Of a stretch of 64,000 bases of DNA, positions 8,179 through 17,624 are shown piece after piece. Below the pieces are notes generated by a model. That model was given only the letters and a program-made list of their open reading frames with translations, ran no database searches and was not told where the DNA came from. Where the stretch lies: the NCBI RefSeq assembly GCF_022267555.1, contig NZ_CP073586.1, forward strand, positions 1,727,501 to 1,791,500, written 5' to 3'. The position numbers were made by a program, and so were the translations under genes. Source of the stretch: Proteiniphilum propionicum. Lineage in GTDB: Bacteria; Bacteroidota; Bacteroidia; Bacteroidales; Dysgonomonadaceae. The stretch's first letter is position 1. Each line of letters begins with the position of its first letter.

Positions 8179-8556
8179 ATGGAAAAAAATTATAATATGG
8201 AAGATCAAAATTTCACACAGCCACCTATTCCGCCACAGCAAGAGAATCATGCAGATAACATTCCTCCTTTAAAACCGGGTAACTGGCTATGGCAGTCTAT
8301 TTTAGCTACAATATTCTGCTGCATACCATTTGGAATTGTTGGAATTGTTTATGCAGCCAAGGTCGATTCGTTATATTTCAACGGAATGTATGCCGAATCG
8401 GAAAGGGCTGCTCAAAAAGCTAAGATGTGGACACTTATAGCTTTTGGTACAGGATTATTGTATCTGATTATTTGGATAATTCTTTTATCTACAGGTAATT
8501 TACCTTCATACATGGAAAATATTATTGAGAACAATGCAAGCGGCTACAATTTTTAA
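8179..8556 (+). CDS. Dispanin (CD225) family membrane protein
   Basis: A 125-aa protein with a proline-rich cytoplasmic N-terminus (about 35 aa, QPPIPPQQ) followed by a CD225/dispanin core. The core has a first membrane segment near 36-56 (ILATIFCCIPFGIVGIVYAA), the conserved loop AKVDSLYFNGMYAESERAAQKAKMW, given here as AKVDSLYFNG and ERAAQKAKMW, and a second membrane segment near 85-105. It is paralogous to the C-terminal half of the upstream GYF-dispanin gene. The proline-rich N-terminus could be a ligand for that protein's GYF domain, but this is inference. Function in bacteria is unknown. Confidence 0.85.
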   Translation: MEKNYNMEDQNFTQPPIPPQQENHADNIPPLKPGNWLWQSILATIFCCIPFGIVGIVYAAKVDSLYFNGMYAESERAAQKAKMWTLIAFGTGLLYLIIWIILLSTGNLPSYMENIIENNASGYNF

Positions 8557-8574
8557 GCACGTCTTGCTGAAGCA

Positions 8575-8958
8575 GTGAAAAAAAACAAGGGATTAGCAAT
8601 TGGTTCTGCCATAGGTTTTCTTCTTATGGTAGCTCTTTTTGTGTTTTATCGCTTCGATCCATCGGTGAAGCCGTTTTTCCCGAAATGCCCTTTCCTTCTC
8701 GCAACCGGTTACGAATGCCCGGGGTGTGGCTCACAAAGGGCTATTCACAGCTTGCTGCATCTTGATATCAGAACTGCATTCAGACAGAATGCTTTTATGG
8801 TGCTTGCACTGCCTTATATCATTCTGGGTATTTATCTGGAGTATTTAGGAGGGAAAGAGCAATACCCGAAGATCGAAAAATTCTTTTTTGGCAGATGGGC
8901 GGCTGTGGTACTGTTGGTTGTAATTTTTGCCTATTGGATATTGAGAAATCTGTTTTAA
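8575..8958 (+). CDS. DUF2752 membrane protein
   Basis: A 127-aa protein starting with GTG at 8575 (MKKNKGLAIGSAIG), 18 bases after the dispanin stop. It carries the DUF2752 hallmark CPFLLATGYECPGCG followed by SQRAIHSLLHLD, with several membrane segments (about 10-26, 78-95, 108-124). The conserved Cys residues may bind metal or form disulfides. In Bacteroidetes such genes commonly sit beside dispanin genes, as here, which hints at a shared membrane complex. The function is unknown. It is the last gene of the cluster and faces uvrA. Confidence 0.82.
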   Translation: MKKNKGLAIGSAIGFLLMVALFVFYRFDPSVKPFFPKCPFLLATGYECPGCGSQRAIHSLLHLDIRTAFRQNAFMVLALPYIILGIYLEYLGGKEQYPKIEKFFFGRWAAVVLLVVIFAYWILRNLF

Positions 8959-9106
8959 ATCAGTGTTTTCTCAAAATATTAATCTCTTGCCGTTCAAGTA
9001 AAGATATTGGAGTTCAGCTACATTATCAGCAACAATATCTGCTTAAGATTTTCTAGCTTTAGATACGGTTCGGAATGCAATGTCTATGGTTTCAACTCCG
9101 CTATAT

Positions 9107-11905
9107 TTAATGTCGTAACTTCTCCTTCAGGAAACGTCCGGTGTACGATTGATCACATTTTGCTATCTGCTCAGGTGTACCCTCGCACACAATGTATCCT
9201 CCGGCTTTGCCACCTTCGGGACCCATGTCAATTATGTAATCGGCGCACTTTACAACCTCCATGTTGTGCTCAATAATGATTACCGTATGTCCGCGTTCGA
9301 TAAGCGCATTGAAAGCTTTAAGCAGTGTCTTTATATCGTGGAAGTGCAGGCCGGTAGTAGGTTCGTCGAAAATAAAAATAGTGGGCTGCGTTTTTTCTTC
9401 CCCCAGATAATATGCCAGTTTTACACGCTGATTTTCACCGCCCGAGAGAGTTGATGATGATTGTCCCAGTTTCAGGTATCCTAATCCCACATCTTGTAAA
9501 GGCTGAATTTTTTTAACAATTTTCTTCTCTGCAGCACCTTTCTGCATTCCAAAAAATTCAATGGCACTGTCTATTGTCATTTCTAGCACATCATAGATTG
9601 TAACCCCTTTGTATTCAACCTCCAATACCTCGGGAGAGTATCGTTTGCCATGACACGATTCGCACTCCAGCCTGATATCAGCCATGAATTGCATCTCAAC
9701 AGTAATGGAGCCTTCTCCCTTGCACTCTTCGCAACGGCCTCCTTCCACATTAAAGGAGAAGTAAGCAGGAGAGAAATCCATCTGCCTGGCAAGGGGTTGT
9801 GCCGAGAACAGCTTTCTTATTTCGTCAAATGCCTTAAGGTAAGTTACGGGATTGGAACGTGATGATTTTCCAATTGGGTTCTGATCAACATATTCCACTC
9901 CTTTCATTAACTTTATATCCCCTGTAATATCGCTGAAATCTGCACGTTCCAGTGCAGTGCCTTTGTAATGAAATTGTAATGCTTTGAAAAAGATTTCGTT
10001 TACAAGCGACGATTTCCCGGAGCCGCTTACGCCAGTTACCACGGTCATTACATTAAGCGGAAACTTCACATCGATATTCTTCAGGTTGTTCTGGCGTGCC
10101 CCTTTAACTTCAATGTAGTTGTTCCATTTGCGACGTATTTCAGGGATCTCTATCTGCTCTTCACCTGTAAGGTATTTTACGGTATAGCTGTCACTGTTGT
10201 TGTCCAGCTCGGACATATAACCCTGGTACATGACTTCACCTCCCAGACGGCCTGCCATGGGACCGATATCAATAATATAGTCTGCTTCACGTATTATCTC
10301 TTCATCGTGTTCAACAACAACTACGGTATTGCCTATTTGCTGTAATTCACGAAGTACCTTTATTAACAGGTGAGTGTCTCTTGAATGCAGCCCGATGCTG
10401 GGTTCATCCAGTATATATAGCGAACCCACCAGGCTGCTTCCCAGGGAAGATGCCAGGTTGATGCGCTGACTTTCACCTCCTGACAGGGTGTTCGAGAGCC
10501 GGTTTAGAGTTAGATAACCAAGCCCCACATCAATAAGAAACCGTAAACGGTTGTTTATCTCTGTCAACAGCCTTTCAGAAATAGCAGCATCAGTTTCATC
10601 CAACTGCAGATGTTCGAAAAACAGTTTTAATTCAGTTACCGGCATCATCACCAGCTCGGCAATAGATTTACCGCCTATTTTCACATAAAGTGCTTCCTGT
10701 TTAAGCCGTGTGCCTTTGCAAAGGGTACAATCGGTCTTGCCGCGATATCTGGCCAGCATAACCCGGTATTGGATCTTATACAGGTTTTTTTCGAGCATAC
10801 CAAAGAAGTCGTTGATTCCGTAAATATCTTGTTCATGCCGGCCATTCCATAGTATATCTTTTTCTTCTTCCGACAGATCATAATAGGCGCGGTGGATAGG
10901 AAAATCAACTTTATAAGCATTGTAGGTAAATTCTTTTCTCCATTCGCTCATTTTTTCACCTCTCCAACACTGTACACACTCTTCCTGAACTGAGAGGCTT
11001 TTATCCGGTATCACCAAGCTTTCATCAATTCCAACTATTTTGCCGAATCCTTCGCATCTGGGACAGGCGCCGGCGGGGCTGTTGAAATTGAACATCAGAT
11101 CTGAAGGCTCTTCAAAAGTAATGCCGTCGGCCTCGAAACGGTTGGAGAAAGTGAACGATTCAATTCCTTTTTCACCCCAGAAGCGGACAATACATTCGCC
11201 GTTACCCTCAAGGAAAGCGGTTTCAACAGAATCGGACAGACGATTGACAGCAGCTTTATCGGGAGAACAGGATAGGCGGTCGATTACCAGCATAACCTCA
11301 TTTTCGGGAGGAAGTTTTTTCTGTTCCAGTAACTCGTCAATCCGGTAAAACTGTTCTCCCACATCAACACGGGTAAAACCTTCTTTCATAAGTATTTCCA
11401 ACTGCTCACGCAGGCTTCGGCCGTTTCTCAACTGTATATACGACAATACCGCCATTCGTGTCCCGGCACGGTATTCTTGCATTTTCTGCACCACATCATG
11501 TACATAATGTCTTTTTACCTCTCTGCCCGAAACTGGAGAGATAGTTTTTCCTGCCCGGGCATACAATAGACGCAAATATTCATAAATTTCGGTGGAAGTG
11601 CCAACCGTGGAGCGCGGATTGCGTGAAGTCGTTTTCTGTTCGATGGCAATAGCGGGAGGAATACCATGTATATAGTCACATTCGGGTTTGTTCATGCGAC
11701 CCAGAAATTGACGTGCGTAGGCTGAGAGGCTTTCTACATAGCGCCTTTGACCTTCTGCATAAAGCGTATCGAATGCCAATGAAGATTTACCGGAGCCGGA
11801 AAGACCGGTAATTACAGTGAAAGTGTTTCTGGGGATAACCACGTCGATGTTTTTGAGGTTATTGACGCGCGCACCTTTTATTTCGATTTGTTTCGGATTA
11901 CTCAT
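9107..11905 (-). CDS. uvrA: UvrABC excinuclease subunit A
   Basis: DNA-damage sensor of nucleotide excision repair that dimerises and loads UvrB. The protein is 932 aa from the ATG at 11905 ([17 protein letters not shown]). This start is preferred over 11980 because a TACCTTTG promoter box sits at 11926-11933, inside the longer frame. It has two ABC ATPase modules with Walker [13 protein letters not shown] near the N-terminus and [11 protein letters not shown] in the second half, signatures LSGGESQRI and [11 protein letters not shown], and zinc-binding Cys pairs ([31 protein letters not shown]). The length is normal. It is a single-gene unit, divergent from the antiporter gene. Confidence 0.97.
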   Translation of the reverse strand: MSNPKQIEIKGARVNNLKNIDVVIPRNTFTVITGLSGSGKSSLAFDTLYAEGQRRYVESLSAYARQFLGRMNKPECDYIHGIPPAIAIEQKTTSRNPRSTVGTSTEIYEYLRLLYARAGKTISPVSGREVKRHYVHDVVQKMQEYRAGTRMAVLSYIQLRNGRSLREQLEILMKEGFTRVDVGEQFYRIDELLEQKKLPPENEVMLVIDRLSCSPDKAAVNRLSDSVETAFLEGNGECIVRFWGEKGIESFTFSNRFEADGITFEEPSDLMFNFNSPAGACPRCEGFGKIVGIDESLVIPDKSLSVQEECVQCWRGEKMSEWRKEFTYNAYKVDFPIHRAYYDLSEEEKDILWNGRHEQDIYGINDFFGMLEKNLYKIQYRVMLARYRGKTDCTLCKGTRLKQEALYVKIGGKSIAELVMMPVTELKLFFEHLQLDETDAAISERLLTEINNRLRFLIDVGLGYLTLNRLSNTLSGGESQRINLASSLGSSLVGSLYILDEPSIGLHSRDTHLLIKVLRELQQIGNTVVVVEHDEEIIREADYIIDIGPMAGRLGGEVMYQGYMSELDNNSDSYTVKYLTGEEQIEIPEIRRKWNNYIEVKGARQNNLKNIDVKFPLNVMTVVTGVSGSGKSSLVNEIFFKALQFHYKGTALERADFSDITGDIKLMKGVEYVDQNPIGKSSRSNPVTYLKAFDEIRKLFSAQPLARQMDFSPAYFSFNVEGGRCEECKGEGSITVEMQFMADIRLECESCHGKRYSPEVLEVEYKGVTIYDVLEMTIDSAIEFFGMQKGAAEKKIVKKIQPLQDVGLGYLKLGQSSSTLSGGENQRVKLAYYLGEEKTQPTIFIFDEPTTGLHFHDIKTLLKAFNALIERGHTVIIIEHNMEVVKCADYIIDMGPEGGKAGGYIVCEGTPEQIAKCDQSYTGRFLKEKLRH

Positions 11906-11925
11906 AATTTGTGACACATAACCTG

Positions 11926-11933
11926 CAAAGGTA
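11926..11933 (-). promoter_or_regulatory. uvrA promoter -7 element
   Basis: The minus strand reads TACCTTTG, an exact TAnnTTTG. It predicts a transcript start near 11920 and a leader of about 15 bases to the ATG at 11905, which decides the uvrA start. Confidence 0.6.
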
Positions 11934-11990
11934 ATCACTTTAGAAACGCCAAAAAAGGAAGCAGGCACCAAAAAAATCAAAAAAAATAAT

Positions 11991-11998
11991 TATTTTTG
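11991..11998 (+). promoter_or_regulatory. Antiporter promoter -7 element
   Basis: TATTTTTG is an exact TAnnTTTG match. Transcription near 12003 would leave about 55 bases before the ATG at 12059. The ATGs at 11996 and 12008 would be inside or almost at the transcript start, so they are less likely. Confidence 0.6.
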
Positions 11999-12058
11999 TT
12001 CCTGAATATGGAGATCTCCTTACCGGAATCAGTTTCCCAAACCTCAAAAATTTACCCA

Positions 12059-14128
12059 ATGGATTCTTTACTTTCCAAATTACAACTTGAGTTTGCCTTA
12101 CCGTTTTCAAATCCGGTATTGATATTCGCACTGCTTTTGTCGATTGTTCTTTTGTCTCCCATACTACTTAAACGAATTAATGTGCCAAGCATTATCGGTT
12201 TGATTGTTGCAGGTGTAATTATCGGCCCTCATGGGCTTAACTGGATTGATAATACTCATGCCGGAGTTGAGATGTTCTCTACCATAGGGTTGCTTTATAT
12301 TATGTTCATTGTAGGCCTGGAGCTTGATCTCGGTGAGTTTTTGCTCAATAAAAACAAAAGTTTCGCTTTTGGCTTTTACACCTTTGTTATTCCATTACTT
12401 GTAGGTTATCCTGTTTGTCATTACCTGCTTGGTTACGATGCCGAAGCAAGTTTCCTTATAGCAAGCATGTTTTCTACACATACGTTGGTGGCCTATCCTA
12501 TTGTAAGCCGTATGGGGATTTCACGCAATCAGGCGGTAGCAATCACGGTTGGAGGTACTATTTTCACAGATACGGGTGTGCTTATTATACTCGCAATAAT
12601 TTTATCAAACAGCAACGGAGGGTTTAATTCCACTTTCTTAGTGAATTTGCTGTTCTCGCTGCTTCTCTTCTCCCTGATTATTTTTCTTATTCTGCCACGT
12701 ATTGCCAAGTGGTTTTTTAAGAGAGCCACATCGGAAAAATATACTACATTTATCTTTGTGCTGTTCGCGGTATTTTCTGCCGGTTTCCTTGTTGAACTGG
12801 GAGGAATTGAGCCCATTATCGGGGCATTTGCCGCAGGGTTGGCCCTGAACAGATTAATTCCACATTCATCGGCGTTGATGAACAGGGTTGAGTTTTTCGG
12901 GAATGCACTTTTCATCCCTATTTTCCTGATCTCGGTAGGGATGATGGTAGATATAACTGTTGTGCTGGATGGACCACGTACACTTATCGTGGCTTTGACT
13001 CTCACAATGGTTGCTCTGCTTGGAAAGTGGCTGGCAGCATGGGCAACACAGAAGACGTTTCGCTATTCCAAAACCCAGAGAACCCTTATTTTCGGGCTTA
13101 GCAGCTCACATGCAGCTGCTACGCTGGCCATCATATTGGTGGGTTACAAAGCTGGACTGCTAGATGAATATATTTTAAACGGCACCATTATCCTTATCCT
13201 GCTCACTTGTATTGTGGCTTCGGTCTTTACACAAAATGCCGCCAGGGAGATAGCGATCAGCGAAGAGGATGAACCTCTGACTCCCTCTACTATGGGGGAG
13301 TTTGCACAGGAAAAGATTCTGGTACCCATTGCCAATCCCACCAATATCGGTCAACATGTTGAGCTGGCGTTACTGCTGAAAGATAAAAAATCGGTAAACC
13401 CGGTTTCATTGCTTGGGGTTGTTCCTAACAACCGGGAGGCGGAAAAGAATATTGTGAGTTTTAGGAACCAGTTGCAGGGTTTTGTCTCCACTGCCACGGC
13501 TGCAGAGGTAAAAGTAGATATAATTACTACTATTGATCATAATCCTGCCGATGGCATTTCTCGAATAGCTCGTGAAACAATGTCTGATATAGTAATTCTG
13601 GGATGGCCTGGAAAAGTGGGGTTATGGGACAGGTTGCTGGGAGAAAAGGTAGACCTTATAATTAAGGGAATGGATAAGAACTTGTTTGTCTGCCATGTGG
13701 AGCAGCATCTTATTTCGAATAAACGTATTGTTGTGATCTCACCGCCATTGGCTCAAAAAGAAGATGGCTTCGGGCTCTGGGTGAGCAAAGTAGCCAAGCT
13801 CTCCTCAGAGTTGTCAATCCCCGTGCTGCATCTGGGGCACCCTGAAACGCAGGAGATCATTAACGGGCAGAAAAAATCGGGAAATTTCACTTTCCAACCT
13901 TTTGTGGATTGGAACAATCCGTTGTCTTGTGGCGACCTGATAAAAAAAGATGATCTTATAATTCTTATTTCTGCCCATAAAGGCTATATTTCTCATATTC
14001 CTGTTTTGGAGAGCCTGCCTTCACGCCTTGAGAATCGCTTTCCACATCATAATCGTATCGTTGTCTATCCCAAGCAGCATTCGGCGGATCAGTTGCTGGA
14101 AAACGAAGATCATATTTTTATTCCGTAA
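12059..14128 (+). CDS. CPA2-type cation:proton antiporter with universal-stress-like tail
   Basis: Inner-membrane antiporter that exchanges Na+ or K+ for protons. The start at 12059 (MDSLLSKLQLEF) gives 689 aa. Residues 1 to about 390 form 11-13 membrane helices with family motifs: VPSIIGLIVAGVIIGPHGLN near the first helices, VGLELDL, and GRxxGG-like FGLSSSHAAATLAII. The cytoplasmic C-terminal 270 aa begin at QEKILVPIANPTN and read like one or two universal stress protein domains, which could bind nucleotide and gate transport. An acidic EEDEPLTP linker separates the parts. It stands alone between uvrA (divergent) and the GHL10 lipoprotein, 22 bases apart. The cation cannot be named from sequence. 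Confidence 0.85.
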   Translation: MDSLLSKLQLEFALPFSNPVLIFALLLSIVLLSPILLKRINVPSIIGLIVAGVIIGPHGLNWIDNTHAGVEMFSTIGLLYIMFIVGLELDLGEFLLNKNKSFAFGFYTFVIPLLVGYPVCHYLLGYDAEASFLIASMFSTHTLVAYPIVSRMGISRNQAVAITVGGTIFTDTGVLIILAIILSNSNGGFNSTFLVNLLFSLLLFSLIIFLILPRIAKWFFKRATSEKYTTFIFVLFAVFSAGFLVELGGIEPIIGAFAAGLALNRLIPHSSALMNRVEFFGNALFIPIFLISVGMMVDITVVLDGPRTLIVALTLTMVALLGKWLAAWATQKTFRYSKTQRTLIFGLSSSHAAATLAIILVGYKAGLLDEYILNGTIILILLTCIVASVFTQNAAREIAISEEDEPLTPSTMGEFAQEKILVPIANPTNIGQHVELALLLKDKKSVNPVSLLGVVPNNREAEKNIVSFRNQLQGFVSTATAAEVKVDIITTIDHNPADGISRIARETMSDIVILGWPGKVGLWDRLLGEKVDLIIKGMDKNLFVCHVEQHLISNKRIVVISPPLAQKEDGFGLWVSKVAKLSSELSIPVLHLGHPETQEIINGQKKSGNFTFQPFVDWNNPLSCGDLIKKDDLIILISAHKGYISHIPVLESLPSRLENRFPHHNRIVVYPKQHSADQLLENEDHIFIP

Positions 14129-14150
14129 AACATATTTTTTGAAAAAGCAT

Positions 14151-15671
14151 ATGAATCAGTTTAATCGATTAAGTTATTTGTTATTTATTATTGTTTTAAT
14201 ATCCGCTTGCGGTGTCTCAAAAAAAACTTTAACGCATCAATATTCAAACACCCCAAAAAGGGAGTTCCGCGGAGCCTGGATTCAGACCGTGGGGCAGTCG
14301 CGTTACACGCATATGAACAGCGCTGCCATGAAACACTATTTTTCGGAGATGGTACGCAAGCTGGATGAAGCAGGTATTAATGCTGTTATTTTTCAGATAC
14401 GTCCCGAAGCCGATGCATTTTATAAGTCCGACCTGGAACCCTGGAGCCGGTTTTTGACAGGTGAGCAGGGTAAAGCACTCGACGACCCCGATTTTGATCC
14501 GCTGGCTTTTATCACTGCGGAGTGCCATAAACGGGGGATGGAGCTCCATGCCTGGCTGAATCCATACAGGGTAAAAACAAATATAAATAATCCGCTTTCT
14601 GCCAGCCATATTTACATGAAATATCCCGAACGCTTTATTCAATACGGTAATCAACTGTACTTCGATCCGGGACTACCCGAGAACAGGAGCTTTATTTGCG
14701 AGGTCGTTCGCGATATTGTTTCCCGGTATGATGTGGATGCCATCCACATGGACGACTATTTTTACCCCTATCCCATTGCTGGAACCCCTTTTCCTGACGA
14801 AAAAAGCTTCAATAACTATGCAGCATCACAGGGATTTTCTGCCGGACAGCTTGCCGATTGGAGAAGAAACAATGTGAATCTGCTTATCAGGCAGATAAAA
14901 TATACAATTGCCGGTACAAAACCATGGGTGCGATTTGGTATAAGCCCTTTCGGTATTTACCGCAATAAGCGAAGTGATTCGAACGGAAGCGATACGAACG
15001 GACTGCAGAATTATGACGACCTTTACGCCGATATTAAACTGTGGGTGGAGAAAGGATGGATCGACTACAACCTGCCGCAACTCTATTGGGAGATAGGGCA
15101 CAGTGCCGCCGATTATACTACGTTGCTGAACTGGTGGAATGCCAATAATTTTCAACAAACACTCTATATCGGACAGGACTTAAAGCGAAGCATCGATAAA
15201 AACGAGCTGGAAGTGAAGATCCGCCAATCGCGTGAAATGCCTTTCGTGAATGGCAATTGCTACTGGTACGGATACCAGATACTGGATAATACGGGTGGTG
15301 TGGCTGATATGCTGAAAACCGATATTCACCGTGCCAGGGCATTGGTCCCCGCCAGCACACATATGCACAACGGACGTCCGGGAGCTGTGAAAAAGCTTAC
15401 GAATATATATACCGAAGATATGCATTTTCTTACATGGGAGCATAAAAAAACGCCTATGAATCCTGAGACAGCGCAGAAATTTGTAGTATATCGTTTCCAC
15501 CACGGCGAACGGGTGGATATTGATAGTGCCGAAAATATTGTAACGGTAACGCCCGATAATTTTTTTCTGCTGCCTTATGAAGGTGGTGAAACCCGCTGGA
15601 CATACGTAGTTACCGCATTGGATGCTTTTGGCAACGAATCAAAGGGACAGCGAATAAAAATCAAGCTGTAA
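14151..15671 (+). CDS. GHL10-type glycoside hydrolase-like lipoprotein
   Basis: A 506-aa outer-envelope lipoprotein of the family that includes B. subtilis YngK (PF02638, GHL10). The start at 14151 gives a signal with a lipobox, VLISACGVS. The catalytic-domain landmarks are KREFRGAWIQTVG near residue 38, FQIRPEADAFYKSDLEPWS, and DAIHMDDYFYPYP, a strand end with acidic residues typical of a TIM barrel. A C-terminal FnIII-like region (TWEHKKTPMNPETAQKF) follows from about residue 420. The substrate is unproven; relatives have been tied to peptidoglycan or other glycans. It lies 22 bases after the antiporter and may share its transcript. Confidence 0.85.
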   Translation: MNQFNRLSYLLFIIVLISACGVSKKTLTHQYSNTPKREFRGAWIQTVGQSRYTHMNSAAMKHYFSEMVRKLDEAGINAVIFQIRPEADAFYKSDLEPWSRFLTGEQGKALDDPDFDPLAFITAECHKRGMELHAWLNPYRVKTNINNPLSASHIYMKYPERFIQYGNQLYFDPGLPENRSFICEVVRDIVSRYDVDAIHMDDYFYPYPIAGTPFPDEKSFNNYAASQGFSAGQLADWRRNNVNLLIRQIKYTIAGTKPWVRFGISPFGIYRNKRSDSNGSDTNGLQNYDDLYADIKLWVEKGWIDYNLPQLYWEIGHSAADYTTLLNWWNANNFQQTLYIGQDLKRSIDKNELEVKIRQSREMPFVNGNCYWYGYQILDNTGGVADMLKTDIHRARALVPASTHMHNGRPGAVKKLTNIYTEDMHFLTWEHKKTPMNPETAQKFVVYRFHHGERVDIDSAENIVTVTPDNFFLLPYEGGETRWTYVVTALDAFGNESKGQRIKIKL

Positions 15672-15677
15672 AATCAC

Positions 15678-15685
15678 TATCTTTG
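15678..15685 (+). promoter_or_regulatory. -7 element of the RNA methyltransferase gene
   Basis: TATCTTTG, preceded by TCAC as in the guaA promoter of this window. A transcript start near 15690 allows use of the ATG at 15709. Confidence 0.6.
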
Positions 15686-15708
15686 CATTATCAATTAAAT
15701 ATAAGAGA

Positions 15709-17475
15709 ATGATTGAATCTGAAAGTTTTAGTGAACAGGAAGAGCAAAGTGCAGTTTCGGGCGGACCGGAACATAGCAAAGAAACGGCCAATTCCGGTAA
15801 AGAGTTTCCAATGATAGCCAAAACTATGGCGGAGCTGGAGGATGTGTTGGCCGGGGAGCTGATAGCATTGGGCGCAAACAACGTAGAAATTGGTACCCGG
15901 ATGGTGTCGTTTACCGGCGACAATGCATTGATGTACAAGTCAAATGTGTGTTGCCGTACAGCATTGCGTATATTAAAACCAATTTATACTTTCAAGGCTG
16001 ATAATGCCGATGAGGTGTATGAGGCACTTAAGCTACTCAACTGGGATGAATATCTGGCATTGGATAATTCATTTTTGATCGATTCAGTGGTCTTTTCGCA
16101 TATTTTTACTCATTCGAAGTTTGTGGCGTACCGCGTGAAGGATGCTATCTCAGACTGGTTTACAGAAAAGTATGGGAAACGTCCTTCAGTGAGTGTTACA
16201 AATCCCGACCTGGTGTTTAATATTCATATTGCACATAACAAATGTACTTTGTCGCTTGACAGTTCAGGCGAATCTCTTCATAAGCGCGGCTACAGGATCG
16301 CCCAAACTGAAGCGCCACTGAGCGAGGTGCTGGCGGCTGGGATGATCCTGAAAACTGGATGGCACGGTGAAAGTACGTTTATTGATCCCATGTGCGGGTC
16401 GGGGACATTGCTGATTGAAGCGGCAATGATTGCCCTGGGAATCCCACCCGGTATTCACCGGCAGCATTTTGCCTTTGAAAAATGGAAAGATTTTGATGAA
16501 AAACTTTTCAGTGAGATATATAATGATGACTCCGGAGCGCGTGAGTTAAGGTATCGCATAATAGGGTGTGATATCTCCCCCAAAGCTATTGCCATAGCAG
16601 AAAAAAACATTAAAAATGCGGGATTGAAAAAATATATCGACTTGGAGGTAAAACCTTTTCAACAATTTACTGAAGCACCGGAACCTGCAGGAATTCTGAT
16701 GACTAACCCTCCTTATGGTGAGCGCATTAAAGTGGAGGATATGGATGAACTTTATTCGATGATAGGTGAACGCCTTAAACACGTCTTTACAGGATACAAC
16801 GCTTACATATTGAGCTATAGAAAAGAGGCTTTTGATGCAATAGGATTAAGACATTCCAAACGGTTTTTTCTTTATAACGGAGCCCTGGAATGTGAGATGC
16901 GTGAGTACGAAATCTTTTCCGGAAAGCGTGATGAGCGTCCCGCAAGAGAATTTTCGGGGAAGAAGACGTCAAGGAAAGATGAGTACCATTACGAAAGAAA
17001 TTCAAGGGAGGGTTACCGCCGCTCGAAAAGAACCGAACGGGGCGAGGATGACAGGGCGCAAAGTGGCTTCGGCCTTAAGGGTAAGGATAACAGGACACAA
17101 AGCAGCTCAGGTTTTCACAGAGAGGGTGAAAGGACGCAAAGCGGTTTTGGCCGTAAGGGTGAGGATGAAAGGAAACAAAGCGGTTTCGGCCGTAAGGGCG
17201 AGGATGGCAGGACTAAAAGACGAGAAGGAAAGCCTTTTAAACCCGTGAACCGTTCATTCGGTAAAGAACGTGACTCACGTTTACGAGAACACTCCTCCGA
17301 TGTAGACCGCAAATCCTACGGACGTTCTTTTGATAAAGAGCATGATGAATTTCCCCGCAAAAAAAAGGATTATAAATCCGGAAAAGTTTTCAAGACTGAT
17401 AAACGCTCTTCAGATATGCCGCATCCAGGGAAGAAAGGCGAGTATTCAAAAAGAAAAGATAAGCCCGGGGCATGA
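15709..17475 (+). CDS. THUMP-domain class I rRNA methyltransferase with basic repeat tail
   Basis: A 588-aa SAM-dependent RNA methyltransferase of the RlmL/Trm11 group, likely acting on guanine in 23S rRNA. Residues about 35-190 form the ferredoxin-like/THUMP part (AKTMAELEDVLAGEL). The Rossmann core follows with FIDPMCGSGTLLIEAAMIA near 225 and the catalytic NPPY motif (MTNPPYGER) near 332. From about 400 the tail is Arg/Lys/Gly/Ser-rich and disordered, with four 13-residue repeats. The first 34 residues are acidic and not typical; homologues I recall start near MIAKTM (15811). A promoter box at 15678-15685 makes 15709 usable. It faces the operon at 17625. Confidence 0.88.
   Translation: MIESESFSEQEEQSAVSGGPEHSKETANSGKEFPMIAKTMAELEDVLAGELIALGANNVEIGTRMVSFTGDNALMYKSNVCCRTALRILKPIYTFKADNADEVYEALKLLNWDEYLALDNSFLIDSVVFSHIFTHSKFVAYRVKDAISDWFTEKYGKRPSVSVTNPDLVFNIHIAHNKCTLSLDSSGESLHKRGYRIAQTEAPLSEVLAAGMILKTGWHGESTFIDPMCGSGTLLIEAAMIALGIPPGIHRQHFAFEKWKDFDEKLFSEIYNDDSGARELRYRIIGCDISPKAIAIAEKNIKNAGLKKYIDLEVKPFQQFTEAPEPAGILMTNPPYGERIKVEDMDELYSMIGERLKHVFTGYNAYILSYRKEAFDAIGLRHSKRFFLYNGALECEMREYEIFSGKRDERPAREFSGKKTSRKDEYHYERNSREGYRRSKRTERGEDDRAQSGFGLKGKDNRTQSSSGFHREGERTQSGFGRKGEDERKQSGFGRKGEDGRTKRREGKPFKPVNRSFGKERDSRLREHSSDVDRKSYGRSFDKEHDEFPRKKKDYKSGKVFKTDKRSSDMPHPGKKGEYSKRKDKPGA
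17053..17208 (+). repeat. Four tandem 39-bp repeats coding a basic tail
   Basis: Four in-frame 39-bp units encode RAQSGFGLKGKDN, RTQSSSGFHREGE, RTQSGFGRKGEDE and RKQSGFGRKGEDG. The third and fourth units are nearly identical in DNA, which points to recent duplication. The number of units probably varies between strains. Confidence 0.8.
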
Positions 17476-17525
17476 TACTTCATTAAATCTTTATTTATAA
17501 TACAGATGACCAATTAGTTATGCTG

Positions 17526-17560
17526 GAATATCAAAAGCGCCATACTCTATTTTGATATTC
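17526..17560. terminator. Possible bidirectional terminator hairpin
   Basis: GAATATCAAAA at 17526-17536 pairs perfectly with TTTTGATATTC at 17550-17560 around a 13-base loop, between the convergent methyltransferase and TPR genes. There is no long T-run on either side, so the terminator role is only likely from position. Confidence 0.4.
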
Positions 17561-17624
17561 AGTGAACTATAAGAATTATTTTAAAAAATTACCGAAGTGT
17601 TGTTATTCATAAATGGTACTTTAT

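Noticed and set aside
11906-11980. 25-residue N-terminal extension of uvrA
   Set aside because: It would contain the promoter box at 11926-11933, and UvrA proteins begin at about [16 protein letters not shown].
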